Shown piece by piece: positions 1-7,622 of a stretch of 64,000 bases of DNA (position 1 is its first letter; each line of letters starts with the position of its first letter). A program made the translations under genes and the position numbers. This stretch comes from an uncultured Bacilli bacterium (GTDB lineage Bacteria > Bacillota_I > Bacilli_A > RF39 > UBA660): assembly GCA_934130005.1 (NCBI GenBank), contig CAKOXD010000006.1, positions 25,571-89,570 of the forward strand, read 5' to 3'. The notes under the pieces were generated by a model. It saw only the letters and a program-made list of their open reading frames with translations, searched no databases and was not told the origin of the DNA.

Positions 1-1476
1 TTAGCTGATGCAATCGCACGTTATAAAAGATTAACAGGTTATGATGTTTATTTTCAAACAGGAACAGATGAACATGGGCAAAAAATAGAATTAAAAGCGA
101 AAGAACAAGGTATTAGACCACAAGAATATGTAGATAATATTTCTCTAGAAGTTAGAAATATATGGGATGTAATGAATACAAGTTATGATAAATTTGTAAG
201 AACTACAAATCCAGTTCATAAAGAAAGAGTACAAAAGATATTTAAAAAATTATATGACCAAGGTGATATATATAAAGGTAGATATGAAGGATTATATTGT
301 ACACCATGTGAATCTTTTTTTACAGAATCTCAACTTATTGATTCGAAATGTCCAGATTGTGGTAGAGAAGTAAAAAAAGCAAGTGAAGAAGCATATTTCT
401 TTAAATTATCTAATTATACAAAAAGATTAGAAGAATATATAGAAACACATCCTGATTTTATCAAACCTGAAAGTAGAAAAAATGAAATAGTAAATAATTT
501 TTTAAAGCCAGGATTACAAGATTTATGTATTTCTAGAACATCATTTAAATGGGGAATTCCTGTAACTTTTGATGAATCCCATGTTATTTATGTATGGATT
601 GATGCATTAAGTAACTATATTACATTTTTGGGTTATGATGTTGATAATAGTACTGAAGAATTTAAAAAATACTGGCCAGCTGATATACATTTAATAGGAA
701 AAGATATATTGCGTTTTCATACGATTTATTGGCCAATAATGTTAATGGCATTAGATTTACCATTACCTAAAAAAATATTTGGACATCCTTGGGTTTTATT
801 TGGTGAAGACAAGATGAGTAAATCAAAAGGAAATATTGTATATGCTGATCAATTAGTTAAAGAATTTGGCGTAGATGCTATAAGATATTACTTATTACAT
901 GAAATACCATATGCACAAGATGGAACATTTACATATGAACTTTTGATTGAAAGAATAAATTCTGATTTAGCTAATATTTTAGGAAACTTAGTTAATAGAA
1001 CAATTTCAATGTGTCATAAATATTTTGATGGAATTGTATATGAACCAACTCGTTTTGAAGAAATAGATGAAGAATTAAAAACATTAGTATTAGATATGCC
1101 TCAAAAAGTTGAAAAAAATATGAATGAATTAAGATGTGCCGATGCAATAGATAATATATTTGAAGTTTTTAGAAGATGTAATAAATATATAGATGAAACA
1201 ACACCATGGATTCTTGCAAAGGATGAAACAAAAAAAGAAAGATTAAAAACAGTTTTATATAATTTATTAGAATCAATTAGATCGGGAGCTGTCCTATTAC
1301 AAGCATATTTACCTGATACAGCAGATAAAATATTTCATCAACTTAATACAGAAAATAAATTTATTGATAGTATAAATTTTAAAGGTATGGATATAGGATT
1401 GCATTTAAATAATCCAGAACCATTATTTAACAGAATAAACAAAGAAGAAAAATTAGAAGAATTAATTAGACAATAA
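1..1476 (+). CDS. metG: methionyl-tRNA synthetase, 5' end cut off by the window
   Basis: Charges tRNA-Met with methionine in the cytoplasm. The reading frame is open from base 1, so the first roughly 20 residues, with the HIGH signature, lie outside the window. Visible are a four-cysteine zinc knuckle (CTPC ... CPDCG) in the connective-peptide region and the KMSKS loop (DKMSKSKGN). The protein ends at LEELIRQ soon after the anticodon-binding helices, so it lacks the C-terminal tRNA-binding (Trbp111/EMAP) domain of the ~660-residue B. subtilis enzyme. A strong terminator overlaps the stop codon. The metG-tatD-3D-ksgA order matches B. subtilis metS-yabD-yabE-ksgA. Identity is secure. Confidence 0.97.
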   Translation, partial: LADAIARYKRLTGYDVYFQTGTDEHGQKIELKAKEQGIRPQEYVDNISLEVRNIWDVMNTSYDKFVRTTNPVHKERVQKIFKKLYDQGDIYKGRYEGLYCTPCESFFTESQLIDSKCPDCGREVKKASEEAYFFKLSNYTKRLEEYIETHPDFIKPESRKNEIVNNFLKPGLQDLCISRTSFKWGIPVTFDESHVIYVWIDALSNYITFLGYDVDNSTEEFKKYWPADIHLIGKDILRFHTIYWPIMLMALDLPLPKKIFGHPWVLFGEDKMSKSKGNIVYADQLVKEFGVDAIRYYLLHEIPYAQDGTFTYELLIERINSDLANILGNLVNRTISMCHKYFDGIVYEPTRFEEIDEELKTLVLDMPQKVEKNMNELRCADAIDNIFEVFRRCNKYIDETTPWILAKDETKKERLKTVLYNLLESIRSGAVLLQAYLPDTADKIFHQLNTENKFIDSINFKGMDIGLHLNNPEPLFNRINKEEKLEELIRQ

Positions 1477-1490
1477 TGTCTAATTTTTTT
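1464..1490 (+). terminator. terminator of metG
   Basis: A 9-bp perfect stem (1464-1472 with 1477-1485) closes an ATAA loop and runs into a T-tract. It overlaps the metG stop codon. Confidence 0.9.
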
Positions 1491-1542
1491 GTAAAAAAGT
1501 GTAAAATGTAATAATTTGTCGATAAAAATTTAAACAAAACGT

Positions 1543-1571
1543 TTGTATTTGTAATATGTTTATGTTATATT
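1543..1571 (+). promoter_or_regulatory. promoter of the small membrane protein gene
   Basis: TTGTAT at 1543-1548, 17-bp spacer, TATATT at 1566-1571, with TG one base before the -10. An AAACGTTT-like palindrome lies just upstream at about 1537-1544; its role is unknown. Confidence 0.5.
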
Positions 1572-1612
1572 TTAAAAGTAGTTTCAAAAAAGAATAGAAA
1601 GGAAGCTAGCTT

Positions 1613-1783
1613 ATGACTCCTGAGAGTGTTAAGGAAATGAAATCCGTAATGATATTTTTATCATTTTTAGGCACGTTGGTATTAGGTAGTTTTATAGTTG
1701 ATAGAAATTTATTAGATTTGTTCTATTTACTATTTATAATATGGTGTATGATACGCTATTTAATTATTAGTTTTAAAGGATAA
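1613..1783 (+). CDS. small membrane protein of unknown function (56 aa)
   Basis: Starts MTPESVKEMKSVMIF and is almost all hydrophobic: two probable membrane helices at about residues 11-28 and 33-53, joined by a short VDRNLLD turn, ending SFKG. A GAAAGGAAG ribosome-binding site lies 6-14 bases upstream, a promoter-like sequence sits before that, and a strong terminator overlaps the stop, so it looks like an independent single-gene unit. I do not recognise the family. Its size and architecture would fit a small regulatory membrane peptide, but nothing shows a function. Confidence 0.6.
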   Translation: MTPESVKEMKSVMIFLSFLGTLVLGSFIVDRNLLDLFYLLFIIWCMIRYLIISFKG

Positions 1784-1813
1784 AATTATATCAAAATGTG
1801 ATATAATTTTTTT
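1782..1813 (+). terminator. terminator after the small membrane protein
   Basis: A 12-bp perfect stem (1782-1793 with 1799-1810), five-base loop and T-tract. Its descending arm contains the -10 element of the next gene. Confidence 0.88.
1799..1807 (+). promoter_or_regulatory. extended -10 promoter of tatD
   Basis: TGATATAAT with no recognisable -35. It lies inside the right arm of the preceding terminator. Transcription would start near 1814, only about 13 bases before the tatD start codon. Confidence 0.55.
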
Positions 1814-1826
1814 GTGAGGTGATAAA

Positions 1827-2585
1827 ATGTTAATTGATACACATTGCCATTTAGATAAAAATGATTATGATGATATAGAAAAAGTTATAAAAAATATGAA
1901 TTCGAATATAATGATAGCTAGTGCTGTTGATTTAGAAACATCATTAAATGTAGTAGATTTATGTAATAAATATGAAAATATATATGGTACTATTGGATTT
2001 CATCCAACAGAACTTGATAATTACAATTTAAATTCTATGAATGAAATAGAAAAAAATTTAAATAATCCTAAAATAGTTGGAATAGGTGAAATAGGATTAG
2101 ATTATCATTATGGAAAAGAAGATGAAAAATTACAAAAAGAAGTATTTATATATCAACTTGAATTAGCTAGAAAATATAAATTACCAGTAGTTATTCATAG
2201 TAGAGATGCAGCGTTAGATACAATTAATATATTAAAAGAATATAAAGATTTAAAAATAGACATGCACTGTTTTAGTTATAGTGAAGAAATAGCAGAAGAA
2301 TTAATAAAAATGAATGTTAAATTAGGTATTGGTGGAGTTTTAACATTTAAAAATAGCAAAAAATTAAAAGAAATAGTAAAAAAAATAGATTTAAAAAATA
2401 TATTATTAGAAACAGATAGTCCTTATTTAACACCAGAACCTTATAGGGGTTTAAAAAATCAACCTAGTAATGTAAAATATGTAGCTATGAAAATTGCAGA
2501 AATTAAAGATTTAAAATTAGAAGAAGTGGAAAAAATTACTAGTGAAAATGCAATATCACAATTTGACTTAAAGTTAAAAAAATGA
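1827..2585 (+). CDS. tatD: TatD family metal-dependent deoxyribonuclease
   Basis: A TIM-barrel metallo-hydrolase of the amidohydrolase fold; family members are Mg-dependent 3'-5' DNases linked to DNA repair and turnover. Metal ligands are visible in order: DTHCHLD at residues 4-10, GEIGLDYHY with the bridging glutamate, VIHSRDA, MHCF and LLETDSPYL near the C-terminus. The length of 252 residues is normal. GAGGTG precedes the ATG by 7 bases. It ends in TGA, direct evidence that TGA is a stop here. It is the yabD equivalent of the B. subtilis metS-yabD cluster. Confidence 0.95.
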   Translation: MLIDTHCHLDKNDYDDIEKVIKNMNSNIMIASAVDLETSLNVVDLCNKYENIYGTIGFHPTELDNYNLNSMNEIEKNLNNPKIVGIGEIGLDYHYGKEDEKLQKEVFIYQLELARKYKLPVVIHSRDAALDTINILKEYKDLKIDMHCFSYSEEIAEELIKMNVKLGIGGVLTFKNSKKLKEIVKKIDLKNILLETDSPYLTPEPYRGLKNQPSNVKYVAMKIAEIKDLKLEEVEKITSENAISQFDLKLKK

Positions 2586-2591
2586 TATGAT
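2563..2591 (+). promoter_or_regulatory. promoter of the 3D-domain protein gene
   Basis: TTGACT at 2563-2568, 17-bp spacer, TATGAT at 2586-2591. The -35 lies in the end of tatD. Start expected near 2598, just before the GAGGTGA ribosome-binding site. Confidence 0.6.
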
Positions 2592-2614
2592 TTTAATACT
2601 AATGAGGTGAAAAA

Positions 2615-3322
2615 ATGAATCTGTATTTTCTTGAAGTTATTATAAAATTTTTAAGAATGTTATTAGTCGCATTTATTTCAATATTTAATATAAATATATA
2701 CTCTGAAAATGAAAATAATAGTCAAAATATGATTATAAACAAAAATAACTATGCTATAAATGTTGTAAAAATAGATAATACTGTTCAAGATAAAACACCA
2801 AATATAACTATTAAAAAAGAAGAAAAAGTAACAAAAGTAGAAAGTAATAATAAAGTAAATACATCAAAAGTAATAAAAAATAATGAAAAAAAAGATTCAA
2901 ATAAAATTATTACAACGGAAAAACCTAAAGTTTCATTAGCTGAATATACTGGAAGATTAACAGGGTATGGACCAGATTGTGTTGGATGTACAGGAAGTGG
3001 AAATTTAGCTTGTAAAACAAGAGATAAGAAAACACATAGTCTAGTAAAAGATGGAATTTATTATAATGATAGTGAATATGGAAAAGTTAGAATATTAGCA
3101 GCAGCTACAACTAAATTTAAATGTGGTACTATTGTAGTTGTTAGTAAAGAAGGAGCTGAACCATTTGTAGGTATAGTACTTGATACAGGTGGTAGTATGA
3201 TTAATGCTTGGAATAAAGGAATAGTATGGATGGATTTAGCATATAAAACAAATGTATCAGCTGGATCTGATAATTTAACAGGTAAAAATATAAAATTTAG
3301 TGTACAAAGATGGGGATGGTAA
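2615..3322 (+). CDS. secreted or anchored 3D-domain cell-wall protein (YabE/RpfB-like)
   Basis: The 235-residue protein has an N-terminal hydrophobic anchor at about 5-25, a long Lys/Asn-rich linker to about residue 108, and a C-terminal 3D domain beginning GRLTGYGPDC. The conserved aspartates that name the domain are visible in LDTGGSM and WMDLAY; two extra cysteines lie in DCVGCTG. The 3D domain resembles lytic transglycosylases such as MltA and occurs in YabE-like wall hydrolases, so cell-wall cleavage outside the membrane is likely. The G5 and DUF348 modules of typical YabE are missing. It occupies the yabE position between tatD and ksgA; rnmV is absent. Confidence 0.85.
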   Translation: MNLYFLEVIIKFLRMLLVAFISIFNINIYSENENNSQNMIINKNNYAINVVKIDNTVQDKTPNITIKKEEKVTKVESNNKVNTSKVIKNNEKKDSNKIITTEKPKVSLAEYTGRLTGYGPDCVGCTGSGNLACKTRDKKTHSLVKDGIYYNDSEYGKVRILAAATTKFKCGTIVVVSKEGAEPFVGIVLDTGGSMINAWNKGIVWMDLAYKTNVSAGSDNLTGKNIKFSVQRWGW

Positions 3323-3344
3323 ATCCTTTTTTTTATATAAAATA

Positions 3345-3373
3345 TTGTTTTTTATCATCTTTTTTTATATAAT
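3345..3373 (+). promoter_or_regulatory. promoter of ksgA
   Basis: TTGTTT at 3345-3350, exactly 17 bp, TATAAT at 3368-3373. Start expected near 3380, about 13 bases before the ksgA ATG. Confidence 0.7.
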
Positions 3374-3392
3374 TTAGTTGGGAAGTGATTTA

Positions 3393-4220
3393 ATGTATTA
3401 TTCACCAGTAAAAATGAAAGAATTATTAAATAAATATAATTTTGATTTAAAAAAAAAATTTGGACAAAATTTTATAATAGATGAAAACATAATAAATAGT
3501 ATATTATCAAAATCCAGTGTTGATAAAGATACACTAGTTATAGAAATAGGACCAGGTGCTGGATCATTGACATATAAATTAAGCGAATATGCTAAAAATG
3601 TATTATGTTATGAAATAGATTTAAGCTTGGAAAAAATGTTAAATGAAGTATTAAAAGATAAGGATAATGTAGAAATAATATTTAAAGATTTTCTAAAATC
3701 AGATGTAAAAAAAGATTTAGAAAAGTATAATTATAATAAATTATATGTAGTAGCTAATTTACCTTATTATATTACTACTCCTATTATAATAAAAATAATA
3801 GAAGATAATATAAATGTGGATAAAATGGTTGTAATGGTTCAAAAAGAAGTAGGAGATAGATTTAAAGCAATTCCAGGAACCAAAGACTATGGATCACTAA
3901 CTGTATTTTTAAATTATTATTTTGATGTAAAAAAGATATTAGATATAAGTAAAAATGTTTTTATACCAAAACCAAATGTTGATAGTATAGTAGTAGAATT
4001 TACTAAAAAAGCAAATTTAAAACAAGTAAAAAATAAAGAATTATTTTTTAAATTAATAAGAGATTCTTTTACACAAAAAAGAAAAACATTACGTAATAAT
4101 TTAAAATCTTATGATTTAAATAAAATAGAAGAAATATTAAAAAAATACAATTATGATTTATCTGTTAGAGCAGAACAATTAAACATAGATATTTTTATAG
4201 ATATAGCAAATAATTTATAG
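3393..4220 (+). CDS. ksgA: 16S rRNA dimethyladenosine transferase
   Basis: Dimethylates the two adjacent adenines in helix 45 of 16S rRNA late in 30S assembly, using S-adenosylmethionine. Motifs: FGQNFIIDENI at the start, the SAM-binding IEIGPGAGSLT, and the catalytic NLPYYITTPI. Length 275 residues is typical. I chose the ATG at 3393, preceded by GGAAGTGA, rather than the in-frame TTG at 3378 that lies at about the predicted transcription start. It is the fourth member of the metG-tatD-3D-ksgA cluster but has its own promoter. Confidence 0.96.
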   Translation: MYYSPVKMKELLNKYNFDLKKKFGQNFIIDENIINSILSKSSVDKDTLVIEIGPGAGSLTYKLSEYAKNVLCYEIDLSLEKMLNEVLKDKDNVEIIFKDFLKSDVKKDLEKYNYNKLYVVANLPYYITTPIIIKIIEDNINVDKMVVMVQKEVGDRFKAIPGTKDYGSLTVFLNYYFDVKKILDISKNVFIPKPNVDSIVVEFTKKANLKQVKNKELFFKLIRDSFTQKRKTLRNNLKSYDLNKIEEILKKYNYDLSVRAEQLNIDIFIDIANNL

Positions 4221-4277
4221 TACACAAATAGACATTTTAAGACAATAATTTGTTTTAAAATGTTTTTTGGTGATAAT

Positions 4278-5573
4278 ATGCTAATTATTATAAATAAATT
4301 ATTATGGGCAGTTGCAACAGTATTTATAGTTTTATCAGGAATATATTTTACAATTTCATTAAAAGGTGTTCAATTTAATATAAAAAATATGTTAAAAAGC
4401 TTATTTAAAAATGAAAAAACAGATGGTATAAAACCATATCAAACTTTAATGATGGTTTTAGCCGGAAGAATTGGAGTAGGAAGTATTGCAGGTGTTGCTC
4501 TTGCTATATATTTAGGTGGTATAGGATCAATTTTTTGGATGTGGATTATTGCTTTTATTGGTGCTGCAAATAGTTTTGCAGAAACAGTGCTAGGAATAAT
4601 ATATAAAGAAAAAGATGAAGAAAATATATATAAAGGTGGACCAAGTTATTACATAAAAAAAGGTTTAAATAATAAATACTTGGGTGGTTTATATGCTATT
4701 ATAGTAATATTAAGTTATGTTGGTGGATTTTTAAGTGTTCAATCAAATACAATAACTAAATCTATTAATCAAATAATAAGTATTTCTCCTATATTGATTG
4801 GAATTATAATATCTATTACTACGTCTTTTATTATATTTGGTGGAATAAAAAGAATAGCTTCTATAGCAAGTAAAATAGTTCCATTTATGACTATAGGTTA
4901 TGTTTTAATAGCAGTTATAATATGTATAAAAAATATAGATATGATTCCATCTATATTTATGTCGATTATAAAAAGCGCATTTAATTTTAAACCATTTATA
5001 TCTGGATTTTTAGGTACATTAGTAATAGGTGTACAAAGAGGAATTTTTTCAAATGAAGCAGGTCTAGGTACAGGTGCTATCGCATCTTCTACAGTAAATA
5101 GTGATGATGCTGCATCTCAAGGATATCTTCAAATGATAGGTGTTTATATAACAACACTTTTAATCTGTACATCTACAGCAGTAATAATTTTAACAAGTCC
5201 ATACCAAAAAATTATGATTAATGATATCAATGGAATAGAAATAACTCAATTCGCATTTACTTATCATTTAGGTAGTCTAGGAAATTATTTAGTATTTCTT
5301 TCAATCATATTATTTTCTTTTACAACAATTTTAACTGGTTATTACGATGGAGAAGCAAGTTTAAAGTATTTTTATAAGAATATAAAAAAAAGTTCTCTTT
5401 ATATATTAAAGTTTTCCACAATTATAATTTTATTTATGGGATGTTTAATAAAATCAACAACAGTTTGGTTATTTGTAGATATATTAGTAGCTATAGAAGC
5501 TATTATAAATATATATAGTATTATATTACTTAGAAAAAAAGTATTAAAATCTTTAAATAATTCTAAATTGTGA
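4278..5573 (+). CDS. alanine/glycine:cation symporter (AGCS family)
   Basis: A multi-spanning sodium/amino-acid symporter of the AlsT/DagA type that imports alanine or glycine. Family landmarks are the MMVLAGRIGVGSIAGVALA stretch, the GAANSFAETVLG motif, GGPSYYI, and RGIFSNEAGLGTGAIASS, the signature of the central helices. At 431 residues it is slightly shorter than usual (~470). The ATG at 4278 follows GGTGAT at normal spacing and starts MLIIINKLLWAVAT; an in-frame ATG at 4260 lacks a ribosome-binding site. Which amino acid it carries cannot be read from sequence. Confidence 0.92.
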   Translation: MLIIINKLLWAVATVFIVLSGIYFTISLKGVQFNIKNMLKSLFKNEKTDGIKPYQTLMMVLAGRIGVGSIAGVALAIYLGGIGSIFWMWIIAFIGAANSFAETVLGIIYKEKDEENIYKGGPSYYIKKGLNNKYLGGLYAIIVILSYVGGFLSVQSNTITKSINQIISISPILIGIIISITTSFIIFGGIKRIASIASKIVPFMTIGYVLIAVIICIKNIDMIPSIFMSIIKSAFNFKPFISGFLGTLVIGVQRGIFSNEAGLGTGAIASSTVNSDDAASQGYLQMIGVYITTLLICTSTAVIILTSPYQKIMINDINGIEITQFAFTYHLGSLGNYLVFLSIILFSFTTILTGYYDGEASLKYFYKNIKKSSLYILKFSTIIILFMGCLIKSTTVWLFVDILVAIEAIINIYSIILLRKKVLKSLNNSKL

Positions 5574-5579
5574 TACAAT
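5571..5579 (+). promoter_or_regulatory. extended -10 promoter of ung
   Basis: TGATACAAT overlapping the agcS stop codon; the -35 region is weak. Leader would be about 10 bases. Confidence 0.4.
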
Positions 5580-5595
5580 ATTGTTGGTGAAGTTT

Positions 5596-6246
5596 ATGAT
5601 CAACAAAAAATGGGATATTGTTTTAAAAGATGAAATGAAAAAAGATTATTTTAAAAATCTTGGAATATTTGTAAAAAATGAATACAAGAAAAAAATTATA
5701 TATCCAGAATATAAAAATATTTTTAATGCACTTAGATATACCGATTATGATGAAGTAAAAGTTGTAATATTAGGACAGGATCCTTACCATGGAGAACATG
5801 AAGCACATGGTTTATCTTTTTCTGTTCAAGAAGGTGTAAAAATGCCACCATCATTACTAAACATATTTAAGGAATTAGAATCTGATTTAAATATAAAAAG
5901 AAATAAAACTGACTTAACTGATTGGGCTAAACAAGGAGTTTTGCTTTTAAACTCAATAATGACAGTAGTAAAAGATACGCCTCTTTCTCATAAAGGAAAA
6001 GGATGGGAAATATTTACTGACAGATTGATAGAAATATTGGGTGAAAGAGAAAAACCAATAGTTTTCATTTTATGGGGAAGTTATGCCAGAAGCAAAAAAG
6101 AATTAATAAAAAATAAAAATCATTTAATATTAGAAAGTGTTCATCCTTCTCCATTATCAGCAGCTAGAGGTTTTTTTGGAAGTAAACCATTTTCTAAAAC
6201 AAATAATTTTTTAGAAAAAAATAATATTGAACCAATTAAATGGTAA
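5596..6246 (+). CDS. ung: uracil-DNA glycosylase, family 1
   Basis: Removes uracil from DNA to start base-excision repair. All family-1 motifs are present: the water-activating loop GQDPYHGEHEAHGLSFSV with the catalytic aspartate, LLNSIMTV, FILWGSYA, and the leucine loop HPSPLSAARGFFG. At 216 residues it is a minimal, complete enzyme. The ATG at 5596 follows GGTGAAG; the in-frame TTG at 5581 is too close to the -10 to be a start. Confidence 0.97.
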   Translation: MINKKWDIVLKDEMKKDYFKNLGIFVKNEYKKKIIYPEYKNIFNALRYTDYDEVKVVILGQDPYHGEHEAHGLSFSVQEGVKMPPSLLNIFKELESDLNIKRNKTDLTDWAKQGVLLLNSIMTVVKDTPLSHKGKGWEIFTDRLIEILGEREKPIVFILWGSYARSKKELIKNKNHLILESVHPSPLSAARGFFGSKPFSKTNNFLEKNNIEPIKW

Positions 6247-6249
6247 TAA

Positions 6250-6278
6250 TTGAATATTAATAAAAATTATTATAAAAT
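6250..6278 (+). promoter_or_regulatory. promoter of tilS-ftsH
   Basis: TTGAAT at 6250-6255, 17 bp, TAAAAT at 6273-6278. Start near 6285, at the AGAGGTG ribosome-binding site; ATG at 6294. Confidence 0.55.
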
Positions 6279-6293
6279 TAAAGAGGTGATTTA

Positions 6294-7610
6294 ATGAAAG
6301 AAGCATATTTATATTTAAATAAACTACTTAAAGACAATGATAAAATAGTAATTGCTACTAGTGGTGGTCCAGATTCAATGGCATTACTTTATCTTACAAT
6401 GCAAGTAAAAAAGAATATAAAGATAATATGTGCTCATGTAAATCATAATACAGGTAGAGTTGGTCAAAATGAAGAACAAGAATATGTAAAGAACTTTTGT
6501 AAAAAAAATAATGTAATATTTGAAACAATGAAAATAGAAAATTATAGTGATGATAATTTCGAAAATGAAGCTAGAAATAAAAGATATGAATACTTTGATA
6601 AAGTAATAAAAAAATATGAAGCTAAATATTTATTAACTGCACATCATGGTGATGATTTAATGGAAACAATATTAATGAGAATTGTTAGAGGATCGTCATT
6701 AAAAGGGTATGCAGGCTTTATGAAAGAAACACAAAAGAAAAGTTATAAAGTAATTAGACCATTAATAGAAGTTACTAAAGATGATATATTAAAATATAAT
6801 GAACAAAATCAAATAAAATATTTTATAGATAAAACAAATTATGATGAAAATTATACAAGAAATCGTTATAGAAAAAATATATTACCAAAATTAAAAGAAG
6901 AGGATAAAAATGTGCATTTAAAATTTTATAAATTTAGTAAAATCTTAAATGAATATAACAATTATATAGATAAAGAAGTAGAAAATAAACTAAAAAAAAT
7001 ATATGCAGATAATACTTTAGATTTAGATTTACTAAAAAAAGAAGAAAAAATTATAGCCTTAAAAATAATAAATATAATATTAGAAAATATATATCAAGAA
7101 AACTTATTTTTAATAACAGATATTCATTCTTTAATGATATATGAATTAGCGTTTAATAAAAAGGCAAATACTAAAATAAATTTGCCGAATAATCTTATTG
7201 TTAGTAAAAATTATAATAAATTAAAATTTATAAAAGAAGAAGAACAAAAAGATGAATATGAAGTAGAAATTATAGATTATGTAAAATTACCAAATAATCA
7301 TCAAATTAATGTAATAGAAAGTATTGATAGTGATAGTAATTATATTTGTAGATTGAGTAAAAAAGATGTGTTATTTCCATTACATGTAAGAAATAGAAAA
7401 GATGGAGATAAAATGGAAATAAAAGGACTAAATGGTACAAAAAAAATAAATGACATTTTTATTAATAGTAAAATAGTTATGGAAGAAAGAAATAAATGGC
7501 CAATAGTAGTTGATTCAAAAGGAACAATAGTATGGTTACCGGGATTAAAAAAATCAAAATTTGATAAAACAAAAGATGAAAAGTATGATATAATACTAAA
7601 GTATCAATAA
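6294..7610 (+). CDS. tilS: tRNA(Ile)-lysidine synthetase
   Basis: Converts C34 of the CAU-anticodon isoleucine tRNA to lysidine so that it reads AUA, using ATP and lysine; AUA is common in this AT-rich DNA. The PP-loop SGGPDS is at residues 23-28, followed by AHVNHNTGR and LTAHHGDDLMETILMR. The 438-residue length includes the C-terminal substrate-binding region ending in VWLPGLKKS. It lies 12 bp upstream of ftsH. The tilS-hprT-ftsH order is typical of Firmicutes; hprT is missing here. Confidence 0.95.
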   Translation: MKEAYLYLNKLLKDNDKIVIATSGGPDSMALLYLTMQVKKNIKIICAHVNHNTGRVGQNEEQEYVKNFCKKNNVIFETMKIENYSDDNFENEARNKRYEYFDKVIKKYEAKYLLTAHHGDDLMETILMRIVRGSSLKGYAGFMKETQKKSYKVIRPLIEVTKDDILKYNEQNQIKYFIDKTNYDENYTRNRYRKNILPKLKEEDKNVHLKFYKFSKILNEYNNYIDKEVENKLKKIYADNTLDLDLLKKEEKIIALKIINIILENIYQENLFLITDIHSLMIYELAFNKKANTKINLPNNLIVSKNYNKLKFIKEEEQKDEYEVEIIDYVKLPNNHQINVIESIDSDSNYICRLSKKDVLFPLHVRNRKDGDKMEIKGLNGTKKINDIFINSKIVMEERNKWPIVVDSKGTIVWLPGLKKSKFDKTKDEKYDIILKYQ

Positions 7611-7622
7611 GGAGGAATTATA

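Noticed and set aside
1530..1548. AAACGTTT palindrome as a catabolite or heat-shock operator
   Set aside because: It does not match the cre or CIRCE consensus, and a single eight-base palindrome is expected by chance.
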